Shown piece after piece: positions 1 through 7,997 of a stretch of 36,753 nt of DNA (position 1 is the first letter of the stretch; each line of letters starts with the position of its first letter). The position numbers and the translations under genes are program-made. Source of the DNA: Candidatus Bathyarchaeum sp. (GTDB taxonomy: Archaea; Thermoproteota; Bathyarchaeia; Bathyarchaeales; Bathyarchaeaceae). Below the pieces are notes generated by a model. It had not been told where the DNA came from. It did not search any database and saw nothing but the letters and a program-made list of their open reading frames with translations. Where the stretch lies: the NCBI GenBank assembly GCA_026014565.1, contig JAOZIB010000025.1, positions 1-36,753 of the forward strand, read 5' to 3'.

Positions 1-80
1 CCAACACATACTACCAAATTACGTTAAGCTACGGTTACAGATATTACGAACAAACCTTCAAAGTGATAACAAAAAACTAA
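1..80 (+). CDS. C-terminal end of a truncated, unidentified protein
   Basis: Reading from base 3, 25 codons are open to a TAA at 78-80, giving a tail rich in Tyr and Thr (NTYYQ ... SYGYRYYEQTFKVITKN). Alternating polar and aromatic residues suggest a beta strand at the end of a longer protein whose start lies outside the window. No family can be named. Another frame is also open across much of this stretch but has a less protein-like composition, so the call is tentative. Confidence 0.35.
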   Translation, partial: NTYYQITLSYGYRYYEQTFKVITKN

Positions 81-96
81 GATTAACGACCAAACA

Positions 97-549
97 ATGG
101 TTATGATTGAAATGGAATATGATTTTCCAGCAGAGGTTCATTTTGCATGTGAAAAGTGTGCTCGTTGCTGTGGGGACACTGAAGATACAGTTAGACATGT
201 TTTGTTGTTGAAAACTGAAGCAGAAAAAATATCCAACCAAACTTCAAAAGACATTCACGAATTTGCTGAAGAAGTTTATGGGTTTGAACCATATATCTAC
301 GAGATGAAAAAAACTGAAGGAAAATGCTGTTTTCTAGAAAACAACCGATGCACAATCTACGATACCAGACCAATAATTTGCAAGTTCTATCCCTTTGAAC
401 TAAAAAACCTAGGAAACGACAAATACTCCTTTTTGTTTACCACAAAATGTAACGGCATTAGGCAAGGCCCCAATTTAGAAAAAATGTTTTTTGAGGGTCT
501 TTTCGGCGTAGCCCTTAAAGCGATGGATGAAAACGCAAAATCAGATTAA
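97..549 (+). CDS. YkgJ-family cysteine cluster protein (putative Fe-S/zinc binding)
   Basis: This 150-residue protein has the layout of the YkgJ/UPF0153 family (CxxCxxCC-type metal-binding proteins). An N-terminal group CEKCARCC lies at residues 18-25. A second group follows in the middle: GKCCFLENNRCTIYDTRP and then IICKFYPFEL. The Cys-rich first motif and the C..Y..RP..C..FP second motif are diagnostic of the family, whose members probably bind an iron-sulfur cluster or zinc; the biochemical role is not established. The ATG at 97 is followed by in-frame ATGs at 103 and 112, and none has a clear Shine-Dalgarno, so the start could be a few codons later. It stands alone ahead of the creatininase gene in the same direction. 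Confidence 0.85.
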   Translation: MVMIEMEYDFPAEVHFACEKCARCCGDTEDTVRHVLLLKTEAEKISNQTSKDIHEFAEEVYGFEPYIYEMKKTEGKCCFLENNRCTIYDTRPIICKFYPFELKNLGNDKYSFLFTTKCNGIRQGPNLEKMFFEGLFGVALKAMDENAKSD

Positions 550-610
550 GTTATTCAGAGTAGGATTCAAATAATAGGCGTTATTAGAATGATTTGCAAA
601 CAATAGGAAA

Positions 611-1366
611 GTGAAAAAGAGCATGTGTGCTGAGTCAAAGGAAAAGATTTGGTTTGATGAATTAAATATGCCTCAAGCTGATAAGGCAGCCAAGGACGGA
701 AAAGTTGTGATTATTCCTTGTGGAAGCATTGAAGAACACGGTGACCATTTGCCTTTGAATACAGACAGTTTGCAAGCAGAATTTATAGCAGTAGAAGTTG
801 CCAAAAAAACAGGCAGTTTACTTGCCCCACCCTTGAGGTATGGTTTGTGCAATTCTACTCGCAATTTTCCAGGCACAGTAACCATTAGTTTTGATTCCTT
901 ACGGAGCATAATGACGGATATTCTGGACGATTTTATTCGAATAGGTTTTCGGCGGTTGCTGGTTCTTACGGGTCATGCAGGCAGTTCACATATGACGGCA
1001 ATCAAGCTTGCAGCAAAAGTAGTAGTAAACAAACACAAAAACGAAAAAAACAGACCTCGAATCATGGTTTGTTCAGATTACGATTTTGCCTTTGATTTAA
1101 AAGATAAAAACATAGATGACCGCGATTCCCATGCTGGAACAATAGAAACATCACGAGTTATGGCAATACGTCCTGATTTGGTCTTTGGAAAAGGTATCAG
1201 AAACTTTCCTGACATGCCGCGGTTTGAAATTAGTCCTGACCCTCAAAAGTACTTCCCCAGTGGGGTAATGGGAGATCCCACTATTGCTTCTGTAGAAATT
1301 GGTCAAAAAATTAACAATTACGTAATCGAACAAATTGCAAAATTAGTCAATGAACTAAAAAAATAA
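611..1366 (+). CDS. Creatininase-family amidohydrolase (ArfB/MftE-like)
   Basis: The 251-residue protein belongs to the creatininase superfamily of metal-dependent amidohydrolases. The N-terminal metal motif GSIEEHGDHLPLNTD (about residues 38-52) supplies Glu, His and Asp ligands. A central LTGHAGSSHM segment and a later SHAGTIETS segment supply the second His/Glu set. In archaea a family member (ArfB) deformylates a pyrimidine intermediate of riboflavin and F420 biosynthesis; other members act on creatinine or trim mycofactocin peptide. The sequence alone does not choose between these. The start is GTG at 611. The neighbour downstream (DJ-1 family) begins 20 bases after the stop, so the two are probably co-transcribed. 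Confidence 0.85.
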   Translation: MKKSMCAESKEKIWFDELNMPQADKAAKDGKVVIIPCGSIEEHGDHLPLNTDSLQAEFIAVEVAKKTGSLLAPPLRYGLCNSTRNFPGTVTISFDSLRSIMTDILDDFIRIGFRRLLVLTGHAGSSHMTAIKLAAKVVVNKHKNEKNRPRIMVCSDYDFAFDLKDKNIDDRDSHAGTIETSRVMAIRPDLVFGKGIRNFPDMPRFEISPDPQKYFPSGVMGDPTIASVEIGQKINNYVIEQIAKLVNELKK

Positions 1367-1386
1367 AGAACATGTTGGAATTTTAA

Positions 1387-1947
1387 TTGATCAAAGCATT
1401 AGTTTTTTTGGCAACCGGATTTGAAGAAATAGAAGCAGTTACAATTATTGACATTCTAAGACGAGCAGACATAACAGTAACAACAGCTGGATTAACCTCA
1501 AACCCTATCGAGGGCGCACATAAAGTGAAAATTGTTGCAGACAAATCTGTGGATGAAATGTTTGCCCATGAATTTGATGCAATAATTTGTCCGGGTGGCT
1601 CCCATGGATACAAGAACCTTAGACGAGACCCCAGAGTAATTCAAATAATCAAAAATGCACACAAACAAAACAAATTGGTTGCTGCGATTTGTGCGGCACC
1701 TGCGGTTCTTTCGGATGCAGCAATTTTGGAAAATAAAAACTGTACAATATACCCTGGAATGGAAAACGAACTCATCAAGGGCGGTGGAATTCCAAACCCT
1801 GACAATGTGGTGGTTGACGGCAACATAGTGACAAGCAAAGGACCCGCAACAGCTCTTGAGTTTGCTATTACAGTGGTGGAATTGTTGGCTGGAAAACAGG
1901 TAGCTGATTCGGTTTGCAGAAAAGTTCTAGCCGATAATAGGTGTTAA
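1387..1947 (+). CDS. DJ-1/PfpI family protein
   Basis: The 186-residue protein has a Rossmann-like DJ-1/PfpI fold. It starts IKALVFLATGFEEIEAV, where Glu15/16 matches the conserved acidic residue of the family. The nucleophilic elbow is VAAICAAPAVL with the reactive Cys at about residue 102. The segment DAIICPGGSHG (about 64-74) is the other family hallmark. Members act as glyoxalases/deglycases, chaperones or peptidases; without the third catalytic residue mapped, the activity stays open. The start is TTG at 1387, the only one that keeps the first beta strand intact. It follows the creatininase gene closely. Confidence 0.88.
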   Translation: MIKALVFLATGFEEIEAVTIIDILRRADITVTTAGLTSNPIEGAHKVKIVADKSVDEMFAHEFDAIICPGGSHGYKNLRRDPRVIQIIKNAHKQNKLVAAICAAPAVLSDAAILENKNCTIYPGMENELIKGGGIPNPDNVVVDGNIVTSKGPATALEFAITVVELLAGKQVADSVCRKVLADNRC

Positions 1948-1964
1948 AGAACAAAAAAAGAAAA

Positions 1965-1976
1965 GAAGGTTTTTTG
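1965..1976 (+). terminator. Oligo-T terminator candidate
   Basis: A run of six T (1970-1975) lies 23 bases after the DJ-1 gene stop, in the 44-base gap between two convergent genes. Archaeal RNA polymerase commonly stops at such tracts. Confidence 0.35.
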
Positions 1977-1991
1977 GGTATTCTGTAGTTT

Positions 1992-2741
1992 TTAATGGAT
2001 GTTGTGTTTTTGTTTCTTTTGTTTCCACAGGGTTGTTGCTACTGTTACGGCAACAACTAAACTAATTACTGTTATAATGTGGATTCCTTCAGGGATGTCT
2101 TCGGGGTTTACTTCTGCGACGGTCCATGTTGAAAAGTGGTCAGTGCTGCAGACAAGATAGCCGTTTTGGTCCATGTAGCTTTCTACAGGCGTCCATTGTT
2201 CTCGGGTTTGGTTCCAGTACATCCATGTTAATTGTGAAGCATTGACTTCTCTGCCTAGTTCGGTGCTTAGTTCAGTTTGGTTAATCAGTAACCGCAACTG
2301 AGCCTGTAACTGAAGTTCTGCATTAGGTTCCAATCCCAGGTAGAAATTAAGGGTGCGTTCCATCACTGCCTCGCCACTAGGGGGTTGAGCAGTGCAGTTC
2401 ATTGCTAGGGTCATTGTTTGATTCGGGTCAACATTTATCGCAACTACTTTGTTAGTGACTTGGGGGTCAATCGTTACATTCATTTCGCAGTTTTGGGTGG
2501 TGTTCATCATCATTGTTACGTTTTTGTAAAGGAACACCGACACGTTCATTGCTTTTACTTGTTCGATTTTGCCGGTTGGGGTCATGTCGCTTCTGTTGTA
2601 TTGCATTGCGTCATTTGGCATGTTGGGAGGCATATTATTTTGCATTGGTGTTTCAGGGGCGTAAACAGAAACAGAAAAGGTTAACATCAATGCGACAGCT
2701 AACAAGGTTAAGCTGGTTGTTAAGGTTTTTTTGTGTAGCAT
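1992..2741 (-). CDS. Secreted protein with C-terminal membrane anchor, unknown function
   Basis: The protein of about 249 residues begins with a signal peptide (MLHKKTL, then a hydrophobic stretch to SVSVYA) and ends with one transmembrane helix (about residues 218-238) followed by the basic tail KQKKQKH. The middle is an extracellular region with many Asn-x-Ser/Thr sites and stretches resembling beta sandwiches (for example MERTLNFYLGLEPN); it shows no family signature I recognise. ATGs at 2741 and 2747 and a GTG at 2756 are in frame; a GAGG sits nine bases ahead of 2741, which decides for that start. Gene direction opposes the DJ-1 gene. Probably a surface protein. Confidence 0.7.
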   Translation of the reverse strand: MLHKKTLTTSLTLLAVALMLTFSVSVYAPETPMQNNMPPNMPNDAMQYNRSDMTPTGKIEQVKAMNVSVFLYKNVTMMMNTTQNCEMNVTIDPQVTNKVVAINVDPNQTMTLAMNCTAQPPSGEAVMERTLNFYLGLEPNAELQLQAQLRLLINQTELSTELGREVNASQLTWMYWNQTREQWTPVESYMDQNGYLVCSTDHFSTWTVAEVNPEDIPEGIHIITVISLVVAVTVATTLWKQKKQKHNIH

Positions 2742-2851
2742 TTTCATTTTCCTCACTTATCGCATATAGTAATATATTCTAATGTTGTGAAAGATAAAGT
2801 ACATTGTGAAAAAAGCGTTTCAAAAAATGAAACACAAAATCAACAACAATT

Positions 2852-3709
2852 TTATTGCTTTTTTGGGGGTTCTACATGAATTGTTAAGTTCACGTTGGGT
2901 TGTTCCAAGCGTAACTCATCTGCTAAATGGTCGGTTAGGTCGTGTGCTTCTTTGACACTTAATGAGCCATCAACAGAAAGATGCAATTCCGCAAAAACTT
3001 GGTTTCCGTGCCTTCTTGTTTTAAGGTTATGAAAATCAATGAAATTGAAAGCGTGCCGGTTAAGGACTTCAATGATTTTTTCTTCTTCTGCGGTGCAGGA
3101 TTGGTCCATCAAACGGTTAGACGATTTTATTATAAGCTGTAATCCTACTTTTACGACTAAAGCTGAAACAAAAAAGGCTAAAACTGAATCCAAAAATGCC
3201 CAACCAGTTAACTGGGCAATTATTAACCCAATCCAAACCCCTGCAGTAGAAATTACATCAGAAAATAGATGTTTTGCATCGCCTTCAAGAGCTGTTGAGC
3301 CACAACTTTTTGCGGTTCGAATCAACAGTAACGACAACAATCCATTCAAAACAGTAGCAAAAACAGAGATACCAATTGCAAAATTTAGCTCAAAAAGTTC
3401 AGCAGGATCAAACAAACGCCCCGCCGCGGCGTAGACAATTAATGCTGCAGCAATAAGTATGAAAATGCCTTCTATGAGGCTGGATATGTCTTCGATTTTT
3501 TCGTGACCGTACTTGTGCTCGCTGTCGGGAGCGCGTTCGGAAACACAAACAGAAAACAGCATTAAAGCAGAAGCTGCAATATTAACAATAGATTCCAAAG
3601 CATCAGAAAGCAACGCAACAGAGTTTGAAAGAAAATACGCAACCAGTTTTATGGCAAAAATGACTACTCCGCAGAACACGGCTAGAATTGCTACTTGTTT
3701 TTTTTGCAT
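2852..3709 (-). CDS. Cation diffusion facilitator (CDF) family metal transporter
   Basis: The 285-residue membrane protein carries the CDF signature: LSNSVALLSDALESIVNIAAS in transmembrane helix 2 and GDAKHLFSDVISTAGVW in helix 5, the latter with the HxxxD metal site. About six helices span residues 8-190, and a cytoplasmic C-terminal domain (about 205-285) contains the usual RxHGN...AELHLSVD dimerisation fold. Members export divalent metals (Zn, Fe, Mn, Co, Cd) in exchange for protons. The helix 2 pattern SDALESIVN carries Asn where zinc exporters have a second Asp, which may point to iron or manganese; this is inference. The start is ATG at 3709, with only 45 bases to the start of the divergent flavoprotein. 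Confidence 0.93.
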   Translation of the reverse strand: MQKKQVAILAVFCGVVIFAIKLVAYFLSNSVALLSDALESIVNIAASALMLFSVCVSERAPDSEHKYGHEKIEDISSLIEGIFILIAAALIVYAAAGRLFDPAELFELNFAIGISVFATVLNGLLSLLLIRTAKSCGSTALEGDAKHLFSDVISTAGVWIGLIIAQLTGWAFLDSVLAFFVSALVVKVGLQLIIKSSNRLMDQSCTAEEEKIIEVLNRHAFNFIDFHNLKTRRHGNQVFAELHLSVDGSLSVKEAHDLTDHLADELRLEQPNVNLTIHVEPPKKQ

Positions 3710-3754
3710 ACCTGCTAGTTTCGGTTGCTTGTCGCTTTTAGGTGTTACCCCAAA

Positions 3755-4402
3755 ATGAGCAAATCAAAATTAGCAACACTTATTGACCTAAAAGAGCATA
3801 CAGCTTTGATGAAGCATATGATTGTTGGCATATGTGGCAGCCCTCGAAAAGCGGCAACAGAACACGTTTTATTACAAGCCCTTACAATGTTAGAAGAGAA
3901 AGGGTTTGAAACTGAACTTTTTACGGTAAGAAACAAAAAAATTGATTTTTGCACCCATTGCGATTATTGCCTCAAACAAAAAGAATGCATCAAAAAAGAC
4001 GACATGACCACAGTATACAATTTACTTAAAAAAGCAGACGGAATAATTGTTGCAACTCCAGTTTATAACGGCGCCGTCAGTGCCCAAATAAAAGCAGTAA
4101 TGGACCGAACCCGAGCGTTACTAGCTTCTGATCCAAACAGTCTAAAAAACAAAAGGGGCATGGCAATCGCTGTTGGAGGTGACCGAAGTGGAGGCCAAGA
4201 ACTCGCAATCCAGCAAATTCATACTTTTTACATTCTTAATGGGATTGTTCCCATAAGTGGAGGATTTTTTGGAGCCAACCTTGGAGCTAGTTTGTGGTCC
4301 AAGGATACCCTAAATGGGGTAAAAGAAGATACAGAAGGATTTAGAGGCTTGAAAAAAACAGTCAAACGCTTTGCTGAAGAATTAAACAAACAAAAGATGT
4401 GA
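3755..4402 (+). CDS. Iron-sulfur flavoprotein (Isf family, flavodoxin-like)
   Basis: A flavodoxin-fold NADPH-dependent FMN reductase relative. The FMN phosphate loop is GICGSPRKAATEH. The compact cysteine motif CTHCDYCLKQKEC (C-x2-C-x2-C-x5-C) is that of archaeal iron-sulfur flavoproteins and binds a 4Fe-4S cluster. A VATPVYNGAVSAQIKAVMDR segment is the second flavin-binding region. Isf proteins of methanogens take electrons from ferredoxin and have been linked to oxygen and peroxide detoxification. ATG at 3755 has a TAGGTG about ten bases upstream; ATGs at 3809 and 3818 would remove an atypical N-terminal extension, so the true start may be there. The stop overlaps the next gene by four bases, which marks a two-gene operon. 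Confidence 0.88.
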   Translation: MSKSKLATLIDLKEHTALMKHMIVGICGSPRKAATEHVLLQALTMLEEKGFETELFTVRNKKIDFCTHCDYCLKQKECIKKDDMTTVYNLLKKADGIIVATPVYNGAVSAQIKAVMDRTRALLASDPNSLKNKRGMAIAVGGDRSGGQELAIQQIHTFYILNGIVPISGGFFGANLGASLWSKDTLNGVKEDTEGFRGLKKTVKRFAEELNKQKM

Positions 4403-4983
4403 AAAAAGTGTCTGAATTACAAAAGAAAAAAAGAAAGCGAGTTACTTGGGGAATCACAGGCAGTGGAGATAGGATAAATGAAGTAATCGAGGTTATGAAG
4501 CAACTTAAAGAAGAATACCAAGACGACGTAAGAATAACTGTTTACACATCTAAAGCCGGAGAACAAGTAACAAAATTTTATCTGCTGTTCAAAGACATCA
4601 AAGACAGCTTTGAAAAGGTTAGAACCGAAGTTAACGCTAACGTTCCCACTCTTGCAGTTCAACTTCAAAGCGGAAAAATCGAGTTTTTGCTGATTGCACC
4701 AGTTACTTCAAACACTATTGCTAAACTGGCAAACGGCATCGCAGACACGTTACTAACAAACTCTGCAATAATGGCGCTGAAAACCTTCGTTCCGGTTTAC
4801 TTGTTGCCATGTGATCTAAAAGAAGGAACAACAATCACACAACTTCCCGACGGTAATGAAATGAAACTGCAAGTAAGAAAAGAAGAAGCCGAACAAACCC
4901 GAAAACTAGGCAAAATGGACGGCATTTTCATACTAGAAAAACCTGAAGACATAAAACAAGTATTCCAAAAACATTTCAAATAA
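4399..4983 (+). CDS. afpA: Archaeoflavoprotein AfpA-type flavoprotein
   Basis: The 194-residue protein matches the archaeoflavoprotein AfpA family (related to the DmrB and PPC decarboxylase flavoprotein folds). The N-terminus TWGITGSGDRINEVIEVM gives the flavin loop. LLIAPVTSNTIAKLANGIAD is the conserved flavin-contacting segment, followed by PVYLLPCDLKEG. In Archaeoglobus AfpA is an FMN protein reduced through ferredoxin and encoded beside an iron-sulfur flavoprotein, the same arrangement as here. The GTG at 4399 overlaps the preceding stop. The pair probably forms a soluble electron-transfer chain. No regulatory signal is evident inside the operon. Confidence 0.85.
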   Translation: MKKVSELQKKKRKRVTWGITGSGDRINEVIEVMKQLKEEYQDDVRITVYTSKAGEQVTKFYLLFKDIKDSFEKVRTEVNANVPTLAVQLQSGKIEFLLIAPVTSNTIAKLANGIADTLLTNSAIMALKTFVPVYLLPCDLKEGTTITQLPDGNEMKLQVRKEEAEQTRKLGKMDGIFILEKPEDIKQVFQKHFK

Positions 4984-4994
4984 TAAAACAATTC

Positions 4995-6050
4995 TTAGTG
5001 ACGTTCACGATAATTGAACAATCTTCTTTTGAAGGTCATCACAGATAAACTAGTAAGTAAGAAAACTAAACAAACCCATGATGAAAATTCTGGAACGGTT
5101 TGGATATCTGCTGGTTCCATTAATGGGTAGTTGTCTTGGTTTTTTTCGTTGATAATGTATGGTTCATCACCTATGTCGTCTCCATCAACATCTGTGCCGT
5201 CATAGTCGCTCCAGTAGTTTTTGTTGATTTTGTTTACAGAAACATTGTATCCAAAAGACATTGCATACGATTCGTTTGAATCAGAAACAAAATTCACTTC
5301 ATTATTAACATAATTGTTGTTTGATATTATATTCAAGTTTGACACACAAATAGCAGTTCCAAAACCTGAGGTTGATATTTCATTTCCACTGATTACATTG
5401 CAATCTGAGTACTGAAAACTGAGGGCATAATTCAAACAATTTGTTAATCTGTTTCCGGAAATTGTATTGTTACAGCTATCATACCAAATTTGTATTCCTT
5501 CAGTACACGATTTAATATGGTTTCCAGTAACTGCATTATAATCTGACTTGCTTAATTGGATGGCGCTTGAAAGCCCAATCTGTTCATAGTAATTCTCAGT
5601 TATGTTACTACACGATGTACCTACAAATAGTACACCTTGTTCAGTTCCTACTATTTTGTTTCCTTGGATGGTACAGAACTTTACTTCGCCTACCGCTATT
5701 CCTGAGGAGCCATAAAGAAGTTTAAAACCCGAAATTGAAACATTATCGCTCAATATTGTTATGATTGCACGGTATCCTTCAGGAGGTTTACCATCAATTA
5801 TTGTTGTGTCCAAGTTTTCTCCAATCAACGACAACGATTTGTTAATCACAAGGGTTTCATGATACTCTCCACTTCGCACATAAACAGTATCTCCAACTAC
5901 CGCAGTATCAATAGCTTCCTGAATAGAACCATAATCATCAGGAACAACATGGGTATTCTGTTCTGCAATAACATCTCCGATACGTGGAAACGAAACAGAA
6001 ACCACCACGAAAAGTAGTAGCAAAACAAACAAAAATGCCCGTTTTTTCAC
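4995..6050 (-). CDS. Secreted parallel beta-helix (NosD-like) protein with C-terminal anchor
   Basis: The 351-residue protein has a signal peptide (residues 1-28), then VPDDYGSIQEAIDTAVVGDTVYV, a standard opening of right-handed beta-helix proteins. A series of PbH1 repeats follows (about 70-260), seen as recurring N-x-I-S-x-N and G-N-x-I segments. The end is an Asp-rich KNYWSDYDGTDVDGDDIGDEPY segment, the triplet VPEFSSW, a transmembrane helix (about 320-338) and basic residues. Such surface proteins bind or cleave polysaccharides; no catalytic site can be assigned. The start is GTG at 6050, overlapping the stop of the upstream paralogue by one base (TAGTG), so the two are translationally coupled. 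Confidence 0.85.
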   Translation of the reverse strand: MKKRAFLFVLLLLFVVVSVSFPRIGDVIAEQNTHVVPDDYGSIQEAIDTAVVGDTVYVRSGEYHETLVINKSLSLIGENLDTTIIDGKPPEGYRAIITILSDNVSISGFKLLYGSSGIAVGEVKFCTIQGNKIVGTEQGVLFVGTSCSNITENYYEQIGLSSAIQLSKSDYNAVTGNHIKSCTEGIQIWYDSCNNTISGNRLTNCLNYALSFQYSDCNVISGNEISTSGFGTAICVSNLNIISNNNYVNNEVNFVSDSNESYAMSFGYNVSVNKINKNYWSDYDGTDVDGDDIGDEPYIINEKNQDNYPLMEPADIQTVPEFSSWVCLVFLLTSLSVMTFKRRLFNYRERH

Positions 6051-7066
6051 TATTTGTGACAGCTCCTTTGTTGTAATTTTCGTTTGTAGTTGACTGTTAC
6101 TGCCACGACAGCAACCAACAGGACAAACAGAAGTGTTAGTGATGAAAACTCAGGAATAGTTTCGATGGTTACTGGAGTTAGAAGCGGATAATTGTCTTGG
6201 TTTTTTTCGTCAATAACGTATGGTTCGTCTCCTATGTCGTCGCCGTTGTTGTCTGTGCCGTTGTAGTTGTTCCAGTAGTTTCCTTCTTTTCCGTCGTCCC
6301 ATATGTTAACTGAAAAGGGTAACTGAAAACACCAAGGTGTTAAACCGTAGTCCCAACAGTCGTTTATGTTGTTGTCAAAGTTATTATGATGAAAAATGTT
6401 AATTCCAGAGATTTCAAAGTAAACGCCTTTTTGATTGTTAGTAATGTGGTTGTAAATGATGCTATTTTCAGATGCTCCCAAGATACATATTCCGTAATTG
6501 TTTTTGGTTATGGTGTTTTCGCAAACAGTGTTTGAAGAACCAAGGTTTAAACGGATTCCAGTGTTGTTTTCTTTTATAACGTTCCCACTTACAGTGTTGT
6601 TACTTGCATACGAGTCAATGTAAGATTTGTCGACACCGCCCAGTTCGATGCCAATACTATTGTTAGTTAAGGTGTTTTGGTAAACATTGCAGTCGAAGGA
6701 ATTGGTTAAGCGAATGCCTCTAGTGAATTTTTTGATGGTTAGATTTTTTATTGTAACGTTGTTACATTCGACAAGTTCTACTCCCATTCCGCCAGCTTCT
6801 GTTGGACCATGAATTTGTCCATCGCCATACAGAATATAACCTGCGCCGTCAATAACAACGTTGTCGTTTTCAACCAAAAGTATTACATCATAAAGGTTGT
6901 CCGTAAAAGTGTAAACATCACCATCCCGTTGAATACTACTTGTTCCGTCAATGCTTCCATCTGCTCTGATACAGACACCATCATGGGCACTCATTACAGG
7001 TTGTGGAAACACAACAAACACTAAACAAAGAGCAAGTAACATAACGACTGATGACTGGACCCTCAT
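6050..7066 (-). CDS. Secreted parallel beta-helix (NosD-like) protein, first of a tandem pair
   Basis: This 338-residue paralogue has a signal peptide (residues 1-26), beta-helix repeats in the middle (NNVTIKNLTIKKFTRGIRL and successive N-x-I/N-x-ITKN turns) and the same C-terminal block: a GNYWNNYNGTDNNGDDIGDEPYV segment, then ETIPEFSSL, a transmembrane helix and NYKRKL. It probably folds as an extracellular carbohydrate-binding or lyase-like beta helix anchored in the membrane. ATG at 7066 is followed at once by AGGGTC. The gene is the promoter-proximal member of the pair, and two identical-type palindromes lie 46 to 106 bases upstream. Confidence 0.85.
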   Translation of the reverse strand: MRVQSSVVMLLALCLVFVVFPQPVMSAHDGVCIRADGSIDGTSSIQRDGDVYTFTDNLYDVILLVENDNVVIDGAGYILYGDGQIHGPTEAGGMGVELVECNNVTIKNLTIKKFTRGIRLTNSFDCNVYQNTLTNNSIGIELGGVDKSYIDSYASNNTVSGNVIKENNTGIRLNLGSSNTVCENTITKNNYGICILGASENSIIYNHITNNQKGVYFEISGINIFHHNNFDNNINDCWDYGLTPWCFQLPFSVNIWDDGKEGNYWNNYNGTDNNGDDIGDEPYVIDEKNQDNYPLLTPVTIETIPEFSSLTLLFVLLVAVVAVTVNYKRKLQQRSCHK

Positions 7067-7111
7067 TTTATTCGTTAATACTTAGTTTGGAATGCATGAA
7101 AAAAGGTTTTT

Positions 7112-7172
7112 GTCAAGAAATCTTGACTAAAGTGAACATAATTACCCGAAAAGTAAGTCAAAAAAGTTTGAC
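7112..7172. promoter_or_regulatory. Tandem palindromic operators GTCAA-N6-TTGAC
   Basis: GTCAAGAAATCTTGAC (7112-7127, 7-bp arms, 2-base centre) and GTCAAAAAAGTTTGAC (7157-7172, 6-bp arms) share the consensus GTCAA-N6-TTGAC and are spaced 45 bases centre to centre. They sit in the divergent region between the nosD-like pair and dtxR, nearer the former. Such paired dyads are typical sites of a dimeric winged-helix regulator. Which protein binds is unknown. Confidence 0.55.
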
Positions 7173-7230
7173 CTACTAAGATATTTTCATTTTTTAGTGT
7201 TTTCTGGCAAGTTAAAAACGCAAACGGGAA

Positions 7231-7291
7231 GGTTTATTTACACCAACAGCACCTCGGAGTTACGAGACCTCGTAATATACGAGTAATCGTA
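7231..7291 (+). promoter_or_regulatory. dtxR-feoAB promoter with two overlapping-type operators
   Basis: A box A-like TTTATTTA lies at 7233-7240. About 20 bases later comes a perfect palindrome TTACGAG-AC-CTCGTAA (7260-7275), followed by a weaker related dyad TACGA-GTAA-TCGTA (7278-7291), ending 7 bases before the ATG. The operators cover the expected transcription start, so binding would repress. The natural candidate is the DtxR-type protein encoded immediately downstream (autoregulation by iron). Confidence 0.6.
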
Positions 7292-7298
7292 ATTTCCT

Positions 7299-7997
7299 AT
7301 GGTGAACTTGATGAACAGCAAACAAGTTGCAGTTACAAACCAAGCCGAAGAATACCTAGAGGCAATCTATCGGTTAGAAAACAAAGCAGGGTTTGCTCGA
7401 ACAATGGAGCTTTCCCGAAAATTAGGAGTGGTTCCAGGTTCAATTACGAACACTGTAGAAAATCTTGAGCGCAAACAACTGGTTATTCGTGAACCATACA
7501 AAGGCGTGAAATTAACTCCAAGTGGCCGAAAAATTGCATCTAGCATATTAAGGCGACACCGCCTCGCAGAACGATTACTAACTGATTTTTTGCAAATTGA
7601 CTGGAGCGAAGTCCACGACCCTGCATGTAGCCTTGAACATGCACTTACGCCAGAAATACTCAAGCCGTTAGAGAAAGCTTTAGGTCATCCCAAAAGGTGT
7701 CCTCATGGCAATCCGATTCCTACAGATTGTGGAAGAATACAAGAAGATGAAACAGTAGCTTTAACCGAACTTGATGCACAAACTACCGGGAATATCATAA
7801 AAATTACTGAAGAAAAACCTGAAATTCTCAGGGAATTGGTTAAACTCAAACTTGTACCGGGAACTCAACTAAAAATTGTAAAGAACACGGGCAAAGCGGA
7901 GCAAATGGAAATCAAGGTTGCAGAAAAAAGCTGCACAATTGATCATGATTTAGCTTCAATTATTTATGTTAAAAAAATACAGGAAGGAAGCAACTAA
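7299..7997 (+). CDS. DtxR/MntR-family metal-dependent transcriptional regulator
   Basis: The 232-residue protein has the DtxR three-part layout. The winged helix-turn-helix (about residues 10-70) contains EEYLEAIYRLE and TMELSRKLGVVPGSITNTVENLER. The dimerisation and metal-binding domain (about 75-150) contains RRHRLAERLL, DPACSLEHALTPE and the signature GHPKRCPHGNPIP. A C-terminal FeoA/SH3-like domain (about 155-230) follows. The regulator represses metal-uptake genes when Fe(II) or Mn(II) is bound. It heads the feoA-feoB operon, overlapping feoA by one base (TAATG), and has palindromes in its own promoter. ATG at 7299 is used; a second ATG five codons on (7311) cannot be excluded. Confidence 0.93.
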   Translation: MVNLMNSKQVAVTNQAEEYLEAIYRLENKAGFARTMELSRKLGVVPGSITNTVENLERKQLVIREPYKGVKLTPSGRKIASSILRRHRLAERLLTDFLQIDWSEVHDPACSLEHALTPEILKPLEKALGHPKRCPHGNPIPTDCGRIQEDETVALTELDAQTTGNIIKITEEKPEILRELVKLKLVPGTQLKIVKNTGKAEQMEIKVAEKSCTIDHDLASIIYVKKIQEGSN

